DNA of 20,442 nt. It comes from Bacillota bacterium. GTDB taxonomy: Bacteria > Bacillota > Clostridia > Lachnospirales > Lachnospiraceae. A program made the position numbers and the translations under genes. The notes beneath the pieces were generated by a model. It was not told where the DNA came from. It searched no databases and worked only from the letters and a program-made list of their open reading frames with translations. Position 1 is the first letter of the stretch. Each line of letters starts with the position of its first letter. Below are positions 12,954 through 20,442 of this stretch, piece by piece. Location: positions 1 through 20,442 of the forward strand of contig JAEWSD010000055.1 in the NCBI GenBank assembly GCA_023398615.1, read 5' to 3'.

Positions 12954-15395
12954 TTAATTCAAATGCAGAAATACAAATCTATCGAAAAACATTTTTCGTT
13001 TTCCTAATTTTACGTACATGTATTTTTCAAGCTCTTTGCAGAATTTTATGACGGTCTGCAATTCCCTGCCCTGAGGCTCTTTATCGCCGTATCTTACCCT
13101 CATGAATATCCGGACGATCTCCGGAAAACTGATGTTATCAAAATTAACCGCATTCCCGATCCGTTTTGCATACCTGTAAAGCGTATCATCCGATGTCATC
13201 CTATATCCGTCCTTTGACAGGTAATGAAGAATCTCCGATATCTGCATGGATAGCTTGGTCCTGTCGGAAGCATTCCGGAATTTCCTGTAGCGCCTATTCT
13301 CAAGAAATTTATAATATAAATATAAGGCGGCACCAAACAAAAGCAATGCACCGGCCAGCATAAGAAGTACGGCGGCTATATATTCTCCTGCCATAATTTT
13401 CTTTTCCGGCACAGCCTTTTTCCCCTGCTCAGGGAACTCCTGATGTACCGGAGGCGTAGCGATAATATCATCCAAATTTACGCCGGAATCATGATAAATT
13501 CCTGAGGAATTCGTACTCTGCCACTCCGTATATCTGCCCTGGTAGAAAGCCGGCGTAGGTTCAAACGGTATCCAGCCTACTCCTTCAATATATGCTTCGA
13601 TCCAGGAATGCGCGTTCTTACTGAACACCTTATAGGAATAAGCCCCTGCCTGTTCCTTATAATCCACCATAAAGCCTTCCACATACCGTGTCGGAATACC
13701 CTCACAACGAGCCAGTATTCCCATCGCACTGGCAAAATAGGTACAGTAACCCTTTTGCTGCTCGAAAAGAAAGTAATCAACAAAATCTTCTTTTTTTGGA
13801 GTACTGCTTATTACTGTTGTATAATCCATCCTATTCAGGTAATCCTCAATTGCCTTAAGCTTATCATAATCATTATTACAATTCCCGGTAATATCGGCAG
13901 CAAGCTGTCTTACTCTTTCAGGCAGGGTATCCGGCAAGGTTGTGTATTGTTTCATAATCTCATCTGCCCGCACTTCCAGGTCCTGATTTAAACCGGACAT
14001 ATCAATATCAAATCCGGTGGTGTTATAGCCGAAGACCTCTTCGCCGACTCTGCGCAGCGCTTCTTCGGTGACCGTATATTCTTTCTGCCCTGCATTCCGG
14101 AGCAGCATTTTCAAGGTATCACTGTTCAGGTTCAGTTCATAATACTGCACGTTATATTTTGAGCCGTTTCCTTTCGCCTTATTATATACCAGGGCTCCCT
14201 GCGGCGTTTCCTTATACTTAACCGGCTTGTCAAAATAAATTTTGTAGGTTTTTAAAGGATAGAAAACAGACCTCGTCATAATATCCCTGTATTCTATCTC
14301 AAAGCTTCTTTTTTCAACCATACCGGACAGGTCCAGCCCATCCTCATGGGCTCTCGTAAAGGCCCGCAGCAATTCATAGAAATCCAGATAGTAATCCTCA
14401 TTCCGGTAATCTACGGTGTCCGGATCGCTTTTTGTCCACTTGCGCCCCGTATAGGTGTCACTTATGGAACCGGTCAGGTACCCCCGCGATGTACTCTTTT
14501 CGTCGGTAGTTACAATTAAAGTGTTCTTTTTTGAGGTTTTTATGTCGCCGCCCAGCTCTCCTTCGTTGTTATCGGAATAATCGGAGAAGCTTACCTCAAA
14601 TTCACCGCTGCTTTTATCAAAACGGTAACGAAGCTCCGTCATCCATATGGAGCTTTGTTCCCGAACCACACTAATAACATGTTTGACACCTTTCCATTGA
14701 ATCGGCTCCGGCTTGGAAGGTAGCAGTACGGCCAGAACGGCCACCAGCAGACAAATCGGGACCAGATAAATGGTTGCGATACTGTTATCCACGGCATTGC
14801 TGTTCTTAGATAGCCTTTTTCCGCATATCTCGACAAGGATTACAAGAGAATATGCCAAAAATACACCGACACTTAATTTAGGAATGTACACCTTATTGAC
14901 ACAGGCAATAATAAGCAGGATACCTGATATTATCGCAATAATACTTTTAACCCTCTTGAATCTGTGGAGTACATAGAATAAAATACTGCAAAGAAGCAGG
15001 ATTCCGGCCATAACGGCCAGGCCGTACCCCCTTTTATAATTCTCCAGTTCCCGGTCATAGGTAAGGCACCAGTTATAGACTTCCATAACCGCTTTCACAT
15101 AACTGAATTTAAATATTCTTCCGATGGCGGCACCTGCGATAAATACTCCGCCTATAGTGAAGTAACTGAGTATGTTCCTCTTATTCCTGTCAAGCAGCAT
15201 GATGCCGGAGGAAAAAAGCAATGCGGCAAAAACCGTAATGATTATATTCGTATGAAGCTTAAACAGACTGTTCAGAAAATCCGCCAGTGCAATTGTCACC
15301 ATAGTACCGTTTACAAAGGAGACGCCCCTCGGTATACCGTTTTGGGTTATGCCGTCCGGGCCGAAGCCGGAGTGAAATATTTCCCTGCCAATCAT
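12954..15395 (-). CDS. Membrane transglutaminase-like protein (TgpA/DUF3488-type)
   Basis: The 813-residue protein has about six to seven N-terminal membrane helices (roughly 32-226), a large extracytoplasmic region with a transglutaminase-like core (about 500-620), another membrane helix (about 670-696) and a cytoplasmic C-terminal tail like DUF4129. The core has Cys551 in GYCTYFASAM, GIPTRYVEGF (566-575), His596 in NAHSWIEAY and WIPFEPTP (608-615), where the third catalytic position is Glu612 instead of the more usual Asp. TgpA-like proteins occur with MoxR ATPase and DUF58 proteins, as here; a role in envelope or peptide crosslinking or proteolysis is proposed, not proven. Its ATG overlaps the DUF58 stop (ATGA, 15392-15395), so translation is coupled. 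Confidence 0.9.
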   Translation of the reverse strand: MIGREIFHSGFGPDGITQNGIPRGVSFVNGTMVTIALADFLNSLFKLHTNIIITVFAALLFSSGIMLLDRNKRNILSYFTIGGVFIAGAAIGRIFKFSYVKAVMEVYNWCLTYDRELENYKRGYGLAVMAGILLLCSILFYVLHRFKRVKSIIAIISGILLIIACVNKVYIPKLSVGVFLAYSLVILVEICGKRLSKNSNAVDNSIATIYLVPICLLVAVLAVLLPSKPEPIQWKGVKHVISVVREQSSIWMTELRYRFDKSSGEFEVSFSDYSDNNEGELGGDIKTSKKNTLIVTTDEKSTSRGYLTGSISDTYTGRKWTKSDPDTVDYRNEDYYLDFYELLRAFTRAHEDGLDLSGMVEKRSFEIEYRDIMTRSVFYPLKTYKIYFDKPVKYKETPQGALVYNKAKGNGSKYNVQYYELNLNSDTLKMLLRNAGQKEYTVTEEALRRVGEEVFGYNTTGFDIDMSGLNQDLEVRADEIMKQYTTLPDTLPERVRQLAADITGNCNNDYDKLKAIEDYLNRMDYTTVISSTPKKEDFVDYFLFEQQKGYCTYFASAMGILARCEGIPTRYVEGFMVDYKEQAGAYSYKVFSKNAHSWIEAYIEGVGWIPFEPTPAFYQGRYTEWQSTNSSGIYHDSGVNLDDIIATPPVHQEFPEQGKKAVPEKKIMAGEYIAAVLLMLAGALLLFGAALYLYYKFLENRRYRKFRNASDRTKLSMQISEILHYLSKDGYRMTSDDTLYRYAKRIGNAVNFDNISFPEIVRIFMRVRYGDKEPQGRELQTVIKFCKELEKYMYVKLGKRKMFFDRFVFLHLN

Positions 15396-16576
15396 AAGCT
15401 TAGCACCTCCTCTATCTCATCCTCTCTGGTCATCAGACGGAACGGAATACCGGCAAGCTTCAGGTCATCCAGGATGTTATCCTCGTCAGGCTGAATGGCA
15501 TCCTTAATAAGCAGCAGCGCCAGGTCCTGTCCTTCCTGTGACAGGTCAAGCATTCTGCGATATAGTGCTTTGGTCAGCTTATGTGTGATCACAATAAAGA
15601 ATCCGTCCTGCCCGTAATCCTGTCTGCACATATCAAGTACCCGGTCAACCGGCAGCTTGGAGTGAAATCGAAGCGTAAGGCACATCTGATAAAACACATC
15701 AAAATCTATTTTGCTCCGGATAATTGTCTTCTCGAGTTTATCCTGATCATAATATATATTGATATTGGTACTGTTATTCTTAAAATAGTTTGCAATCGCC
15801 AGTGTGCTTTCAATAATCTGATCCTCCGTAATAATATTTGTCAGGTCATCCTCATGGATATCCTGCATATCCATGACTAAAAAAGCTTCCGATTTGGGAT
15901 TGCTGGTAAACTTTCTGCTGAATAATTCATTCCTCTTTGCCGTGACTTTCCAATGTACCTGTTTTCTGCTGTCCCCGGTCTGGTATTTCCTGGTCTCGAT
16001 ATCCATTTCATCCTGAATCGTAGTTCTGAGGAAGGGAGAATTCTTGGTATCCTTTTGCGCCGGAGCAATTCTCAGCCTGTCAATAGTAAGAACTCTGGGC
16101 AGCACGGTGACCGGCAGCTTTGACTGGATCGGATAGGTGATTTTAAACAGGTATAAGAAATCCATAATCTCTACGGAATTAACACCTACATAATAGTTGC
16201 CGCGGTAATTGCAGCGAAGCTTTGTCTCCATTGTTTCCGAGGCTCCCGGGAGGAGACAGTACTCCCTGATGTTCTCCGAATTAAGAATCCTGGATTTGTC
16301 ATACAAAAAATTTACCTTGACACTGCGAAAGGTGATATGATCTTCATTGCCTATGGTAAAAGAATAAGGGGTCAAGTCTCCCTTAACTATGATTCTTTGT
16401 TCTATCTCCTGATAAAGCCGGAAACGCATATAAACATAAAAGGTATACAGGAATGATATCGCAGGTATCATTAACATAAAATAAAAAAAGGCATAGGAAA
16501 CATTTCCGCCGTAAAAGCTGGCGAAAATACCCGATCCTATTATCAAAACGGCAAGTATAATTCTATTTATCAGCAT
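15392..16576 (-). CDS. DUF58-domain membrane protein
   Basis: The 394-residue protein has two N-terminal membrane helices (about 3-22 and 27-50), a beta-rich region, and the DUF58 signature around 196-217 (TGDSRKQVHWKVTAKRNELF). A von Willebrand A-like fold follows (FLVMDMQD at 232-239, although a full MIDAS DxSxS is not seen). DUF58 proteins work with MoxR ATPases, as in this locus, and are thought to be clients or partners in membrane or cell-envelope processes. It lies 39 bases after the MoxR gene and overlaps the transglutaminase gene by four bases. Confidence 0.9.
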   Translation of the reverse strand: MLINRIILAVLIIGSGIFASFYGGNVSYAFFYFMLMIPAISFLYTFYVYMRFRLYQEIEQRIIVKGDLTPYSFTIGNEDHITFRSVKVNFLYDKSRILNSENIREYCLLPGASETMETKLRCNYRGNYYVGVNSVEIMDFLYLFKITYPIQSKLPVTVLPRVLTIDRLRIAPAQKDTKNSPFLRTTIQDEMDIETRKYQTGDSRKQVHWKVTAKRNELFSRKFTSNPKSEAFLVMDMQDIHEDDLTNIITEDQIIESTLAIANYFKNNSTNINIYYDQDKLEKTIIRSKIDFDVFYQMCLTLRFHSKLPVDRVLDMCRQDYGQDGFFIVITHKLTKALYRRMLDLSQEGQDLALLLIKDAIQPDEDNILDDLKLAGIPFRLMTREDEIEEVLSL

Positions 16577-16615
16577 ACTGATTCCTTCCTTCTGCTTTCA
16601 CCGGTATCCGAGCTG

Positions 16616-17551
16616 TTATAGAATAGGTACATTAACCCTGGAAATTATCTTTGCCAATACCTTATCGGCCGTAAGCTTGTTAAGCCTTGCTTCCGGTGAC
16701 AGGATAAGTCTGTGCTCCAGTACCGGATGTATTACCTTCAGGATATCATCCGGAATGCAGTAATCCCTGTCCGACGAATAGGCGGCGGCCTGGCTGGCAC
16801 GGATCAGCGCCAGAGTGGCCCTTGGACTTGCACCTAACGTAAGGCTCGAATCCTTCCTTGTTCCGTTGATAATCTCAATGATATAGGTTATAAGATCCTT
16901 ATGTATCACAACCGTTTTCACTTCCTGCTGCATTGCGGCAACTGTTTTCCCATCTGTTACAGAATTCAGAAGCTTTAGAGGGCTTTGGCTGATATAAAAG
17001 GAGGCCATTCTTCTCTCATCATCCGCACTGGGATAGCCGATGGATAATTTCATCAGGAAACGGTCCATCTGAGCTTCCGGAAGGTTGTATGTACCCAGAT
17101 AATCAATCGGGTTCTGTGTGGCTATTACCATGAAGGGAGCCGGTAAGGCATACGTTTTGCCGTCCACACTGATCTGCCGTTCCTCCATTGCTTCCAGCAG
17201 GCTTGCCTGCGTCTTTGGAGAGGTACGGTTAATCTCATCCGCCAGGATGATATGGTTCATGATGGCGCCCGGATTAAAATCGAATTGTCCCGTCTGCATA
17301 TTATAAATGGATACACCGGTCACGTCACTTGGCAAAGTATCCGGTGTAAACTGAATCCTTGTGAATCCGCAGTCTATCGATTTGGCAATTGCGTTCGCCA
17401 GGGTCGTTTTTCCCACACCGGGTACATCCTCTAATAAAAGATGCCCCTCAGCCAAGAGTGCTATAATACCAAACTCAATGATTTCCGTTTTGCCAACAAT
17501 GGCCTTCTCAATGTTTTTTACAATATCTCTGAATACTTGTTGATTCTGCAT
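16616..17551 (-). CDS. MoxR-family AAA+ ATPase
   Basis: The 311-residue protein is a complete MoxR ATPase: Walker A GVGKTT (45-50), Walker B IILADEINR (101-109), the LLEAMEERQISVDG segment (118-131), sensor-1 ATQNP (144-148), the MDRF arginine (164) and a C-terminal lid with LGASPRATLALIRASQA. MoxR proteins act as chaperone-like ATPases for VWA or DUF58 partners. It has AGGAGG four bases before the ATG and is the first gene of the MoxR-DUF58-transglutaminase unit. I could not identify a convincing promoter in the very AT-rich 17552-17760 stretch. Confidence 0.93.
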   Translation of the reverse strand: MQNQQVFRDIVKNIEKAIVGKTEIIEFGIIALLAEGHLLLEDVPGVGKTTLANAIAKSIDCGFTRIQFTPDTLPSDVTGVSIYNMQTGQFDFNPGAIMNHIILADEINRTSPKTQASLLEAMEERQISVDGKTYALPAPFMVIATQNPIDYLGTYNLPEAQMDRFLMKLSIGYPSADDERRMASFYISQSPLKLLNSVTDGKTVAAMQQEVKTVVIHKDLITYIIEIINGTRKDSSLTLGASPRATLALIRASQAAAYSSDRDYCIPDDILKVIHPVLEHRLILSPEARLNKLTADKVLAKIISRVNVPIL

Positions 17552-17761
17552 ACGTCCTCCTTGCCGGAATAAATAATAAATATATGTTATTGAAAAAAGT
17601 CACATCTTTACATATGATTTTATTTGAAAAACAGATTTACATAATAATGTCATTTTATTGCAGTATTTACTATAATAATAACATAATAATAAAATGATGA
17701 AATAGTAATATCTGCAAAACAATTTGTAATATTGAAAGCAGATACGACAGCTCTCTTCAAT

Positions 17762-17795
17762 TTGCTCCCGGCAGCGGTAACCGTGCCGGGCGCAA
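17762..17795. other. Strong G+C-rich hairpin between glgP and moxR
   Basis: TTGC-CCCGGCA-CGGT can pair with ACCG-TGCCGGG-GCAA with one mismatch and one bulge. It sits 16 bases past the glgP stop, where a terminator is expected, but neither strand has a T run afterwards. It may be a weak or factor-assisted terminator or an mRNA 3'-end stabiliser. Confidence 0.45.
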
Positions 17796-17810
17796 AACAA
17801 AGCCTTACGT

Positions 17811-20267
17811 CTATTTCATTTTTACAGTTACTCTTTCCAGGTGCCATATATCCCTGACATATTCCTCGATCGTCCGGTCTGAAGAAAACCTGGCGGATTT
17901 TGCCACATTAAGGATTGCCGATTTCGCCCATTGCTCTTTGTTCCGGTATGCTCTTTCCACTTCCTTCTGCGCCGCCTCATATGCCCGGAAATCCTTTAAA
18001 ATAAAGTATTTGTCAGCCTTTTCTCCGGAATTTCCTTCCAGAAGGGAACGGTAAATCTCACGGAACAGCTCCCTGTCGTCCGGCGAATAGAAACCATTTA
18101 TCAGCTGATCGAGTACAAGGCGGATATCCGGATCATTATTATAAATATCCATAGGGTTATATCCGCCCTCGGTTTCGTACCGAATCACCTCATCCGAACC
18201 AAGGCCGAAAATAAACGCGTTTTCCGCTCCTACCTCTTCGACGATCTCCACATTGGCTCCGTCCATAGTCCCCAGCGTCAGCGCACCGTTCAGCATGAAC
18301 TTCATGTTGCCGGTTCCGGAAGCTTCCTTGCTCGCGGTTGAAATCTGTTCGGATACATCTGCCGCGGCAAAGATTATTTCCGCATTGGACACACAGTAAT
18401 TTTCTACAAATACAACTTTAATCCTTCCGTTAATCGTCTCATCATTGTTTACGGTATCGGCTACGCTGTTGATTAATTTAATGATTGCTTTTGCCCTGGT
18501 GTAGCCTGCCGAAGCTTTTGCCCCAAATATAAAGCTTCTCGGATAGAATTCCATCTCGGGAGATGCCTTGATGCAATTATACAAATGCATTACATGTAAA
18601 ATATTCAACAGCTGCCGTTTGTACTCATGAAGCCGTTTCACCTGTACGTCGAAGATGGAATCCGGGTCGATCACGATATTGTTATGCTCCATAATATATG
18701 AGGCAAGCCTTTGCTTATTCTTGTATTTGATCTCCATGAACTCCTTCCGGCTCTGCTCATCGCCGGCATATGCGCTTAACTTATTAATGCAGCCCAGATC
18801 GGTAATCCATCCGTTCCCGATCTTTCCCGTAACCCAGCCGGCTAATAACGGATTGCCGTGCAGCAGAAATCTTCTCTGGGTTATGCCGTTCGTTTTATTA
18901 TTGAACTTTTCCGGAGTCATTTCATAGAAATCCTTTAACTCCTTAGTCTTAAGTATCTCCGTATGCAGTCTTGCCACACCGTTTACGGAAAAGCCTGCCA
19001 CTATGGCAAGATGGGCCATTTTCACCTGTCCGTCATAAAGAATAGCCATCCGTTCTATCTTGCCGCTATCCTCCGGGTATCTGTTCCGGACCTCTATGAG
19101 GAATCTCCGGTTAATTTCCTCGATAATCTGATAGACTCTCGGCAGCAGACGGGAGAATAAATCTATGGGCCATTTCTCCAGGGCTTCCGCCATAATAGTA
19201 TGATTGGTATATGCACAGGTTCTCGTGGTGATCTCCCATGCCTCCTCCCAGGTAAGATAATACTCATCCATTAAAATGCGCATCAGTTCCGGCACCGCAA
19301 CGGTCGGGTGAGTATCATTTAACTGGAAGCATACCTTTTCATGGAGCTTTCTGATATCGTCATGGTTATCCATATATTTTGCGACCGCCCGCTGTACGCT
19401 TGCGGATACGAAGAAATTCTGCTGTTTCAGTCTTAATTCTTTTCCCGCATAATGGTTGTCGTTCGGATACAATACCTCGCTGATGGTCCGTGCCAGATTC
19501 TCCTGTTCTACCGCTTTCTGATAATCCCCCTTGTCGAAGGACTCCAGGTTAAAGGTATTCACGGCTTCCGCATCCCAGATCCGCAAGGTATTTACAACAT
19601 TATTACCATATCCCACAACGGGGATATCATACGGCACCGCCATCACCGATTGATAGTTCTCCTGTGTAAATACCTCTCTGTCATGCTCATTCCGGATCAC
19701 TCTCACATTACCGCCGAACTTAACCTCCACCGCATATTCGGCCCGCTTTATTTCAAATGGATTCCCGTCCTTCAGCCAGTTATCCGGCACCTCTGCCTGA
19801 AAACCGTTTTCAATCTTCTGCTTAAACATCCCGTATTTATAACGGATACCGCAGCCGTATGCGGAGTAACCCAGGGTTGACAGGGAATCCAGGAAACAGG
19901 CCGCAAGCCTTCCCAGGCCTCCGTTGCCTAACGCCGCATCCGGCTCCTCATCTTCCAGGACATTAAGGTCCAACCCCATTTCATCAAGGGCTTCACGGAT
20001 TACTTTATCTGCCTTTAAATTAATGATTATATTCCCCAAGGCACGCCCCATCAGAAATTCCATCGACAGATAGTATACCGTCTTAACATCCTGCATAATA
20101 TACTGTTTATGGGTAGCCATCCACTGATCGATAATTTCATTTTTAACCGAGAACGCAACCGCCTGAAAGAGCTGTTGCTTTGTAGCTTCCTCCAGAGTTC
20201 TGCGATAAAACATCTTTATATAATCTTCAACACTTTTCTTAAATTCTTCTTTATTTATTTCAAACAT
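17811..20267 (-). CDS. glgP: Glycogen/starch/alpha-glucan phosphorylase
   Basis: The 818 residues match the full length of the bacterial enzyme, which releases glucose 1-phosphate from alpha-1,4-glucan using phosphate and pyridoxal phosphate. Family segments are seen in order: NGGLGRLAACFLDSL (115-129), QLNDTHP (315-321), TNHT (354-357), KRLHEYKRQ (544-552), ENYCVSNAE (622-630) and KEASGTGNMKF (647-657), in which Lys656 carries the cofactor. The long N-terminal regulatory extension of animal enzymes is absent. AGGAGG five bases before the ATG supports the start. It seems to be a single-gene unit in this window and would supply reserve glycogen carbon, for example during sporulation (inference). 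Confidence 0.97.
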   Translation of the reverse strand: MFEINKEEFKKSVEDYIKMFYRRTLEEATKQQLFQAVAFSVKNEIIDQWMATHKQYIMQDVKTVYYLSMEFLMGRALGNIIINLKADKVIREALDEMGLDLNVLEDEEPDAALGNGGLGRLAACFLDSLSTLGYSAYGCGIRYKYGMFKQKIENGFQAEVPDNWLKDGNPFEIKRAEYAVEVKFGGNVRVIRNEHDREVFTQENYQSVMAVPYDIPVVGYGNNVVNTLRIWDAEAVNTFNLESFDKGDYQKAVEQENLARTISEVLYPNDNHYAGKELRLKQQNFFVSASVQRAVAKYMDNHDDIRKLHEKVCFQLNDTHPTVAVPELMRILMDEYYLTWEEAWEITTRTCAYTNHTIMAEALEKWPIDLFSRLLPRVYQIIEEINRRFLIEVRNRYPEDSGKIERMAILYDGQVKMAHLAIVAGFSVNGVARLHTEILKTKELKDFYEMTPEKFNNKTNGITQRRFLLHGNPLLAGWVTGKIGNGWITDLGCINKLSAYAGDEQSRKEFMEIKYKNKQRLASYIMEHNNIVIDPDSIFDVQVKRLHEYKRQLLNILHVMHLYNCIKASPEMEFYPRSFIFGAKASAGYTRAKAIIKLINSVADTVNNDETINGRIKVVFVENYCVSNAEIIFAAADVSEQISTASKEASGTGNMKFMLNGALTLGTMDGANVEIVEEVGAENAFIFGLGSDEVIRYETEGGYNPMDIYNNDPDIRLVLDQLINGFYSPDDRELFREIYRSLLEGNSGEKADKYFILKDFRAYEAAQKEVERAYRNKEQWAKSAILNVAKSARFSSDRTIEEYVRDIWHLERVTVKMK

Positions 20268-20358
20268 AGCAGCCTCCTGATCTGGTCTGATTATGCCAAA
20301 GCATTATTGTTTTTTCCGAAAATAATCAAATTTTATAATTCTTTGGGTAATCAATTAC

Positions 20359-20388
20359 ATTATATACCAGATCATGCCATTTGCACAA
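20359..20388 (-). promoter_or_regulatory. Candidate sigma-A promoter of glgP
   Basis: On the minus strand TTGTGC (20383-20388) is followed after 18 bases by TATAAT (20359-20364). The predicted leader is about 85 bases. An inverted repeat TTGCA-N6-TGCAA (20381-20396) covers the -35 box and could be an operator. Confidence 0.55.
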
Positions 20389-20401
20389 GTCTGCAAATCT
20401 A

Positions 20402-20435
20402 TTTCAGGAAAGTATTCTAGGGAAAATTCTAGGAA
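20402..20435. repeat. Three iterated 9-base motifs upstream of the glgP promoter
   Basis: TTTCAGGAA (20402), TTCTAGGGA (20415) and TTCTAGGAA (20427) recur at 13- and 12-base intervals, just upstream of the glgP -35 box. The spacing, a little over one helical turn, is what binding sites for an activator would show. The array may continue past the window edge. Confidence 0.3.
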
Positions 20436-20442
20436 CGGTTGT

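Noticed and set aside
12954..15395. Inactive transglutaminase because Asp is replaced by Glu at 612
   Set aside because: The Cys and His are intact and an FEPTP ending is, to my knowledge, seen in this subfamily, so loss of activity is not supported.

Overview
The window looks like chromosomal DNA of a low-G+C, spore-forming, anaerobic clostridium, most likely of the Lachnospiraceae (Anaerocolumna/Lachnoclostridium type). This rests on gene content: an electron-bifurcating-type [FeFe]-hydrogenase operon with a sensory [FeFe]-hydrogenase cluster beside it, a SpoIIQ-like sporulation gene, clostridial glycogen phosphorylase, strong AGGAGG ribosome binding sites and an AT-rich background. The species assignment is inference.

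Layout. 1-480: the first codons of a leftward gene, behind a consensus sigma-A promoter whose -10 lies inside a perfect 20-bp palindrome. A divergent promoter leads into a 293-nt element that folds into one long interrupted hairpin, a candidate structured ncRNA (possibly raiA class). 657-1784: three tandem copies of a ~377-bp unit; most of each unit is a giant imperfect inverted repeat and codes for nothing convincing. 1792-2643: a secreted CAP-domain protein and its terminator.

2878-6159 (leftward): a five-gene set of PHP-domain protein, DRTGG-domain protein, sensory-type [FeFe]-hydrogenase homologue, RsbW-like GHKL ATPase and a second DRTGG protein. Divergent from it, 6427-11586 (rightward): NuoE-like subunit, a second GHKL ATPase, HndB-like [2Fe-2S] protein, NuoF-like flavoprotein and catalytic HydA, closed by a strong hairpin. 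The two sets share the 267-bp intergenic region 6160-6426. I read the left arm as a redox/H2 sensing and signalling module for the enzyme encoded on the right. That link is inferred from context and homology only.

11674-11996: a spacer with a G+C-rich, hairpin-forming block and a leftward terminator. 11997-17551 (leftward): MoxR AAA+ ATPase, DUF58 protein, membrane transglutaminase and a SpoIIQ-like protein with a degenerate LytM domain. A match to the sigma-F -10 consensus lies directly before the SpoIIQ-like gene. 17811-20267 (leftward): glycogen phosphorylase, with a sigma-A-like promoter and iterated short motifs upstream.

No tRNA, rRNA, CRISPR array, transposase or phage gene was seen. 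Stretches of more than 300 bases without a gene are 29-1869 (promoters, candidate ncRNA, repeat array, terminator) and 11587-11996 (two terminators and the G+C-rich block). Within the first, 454-656 shows nothing recognisable.
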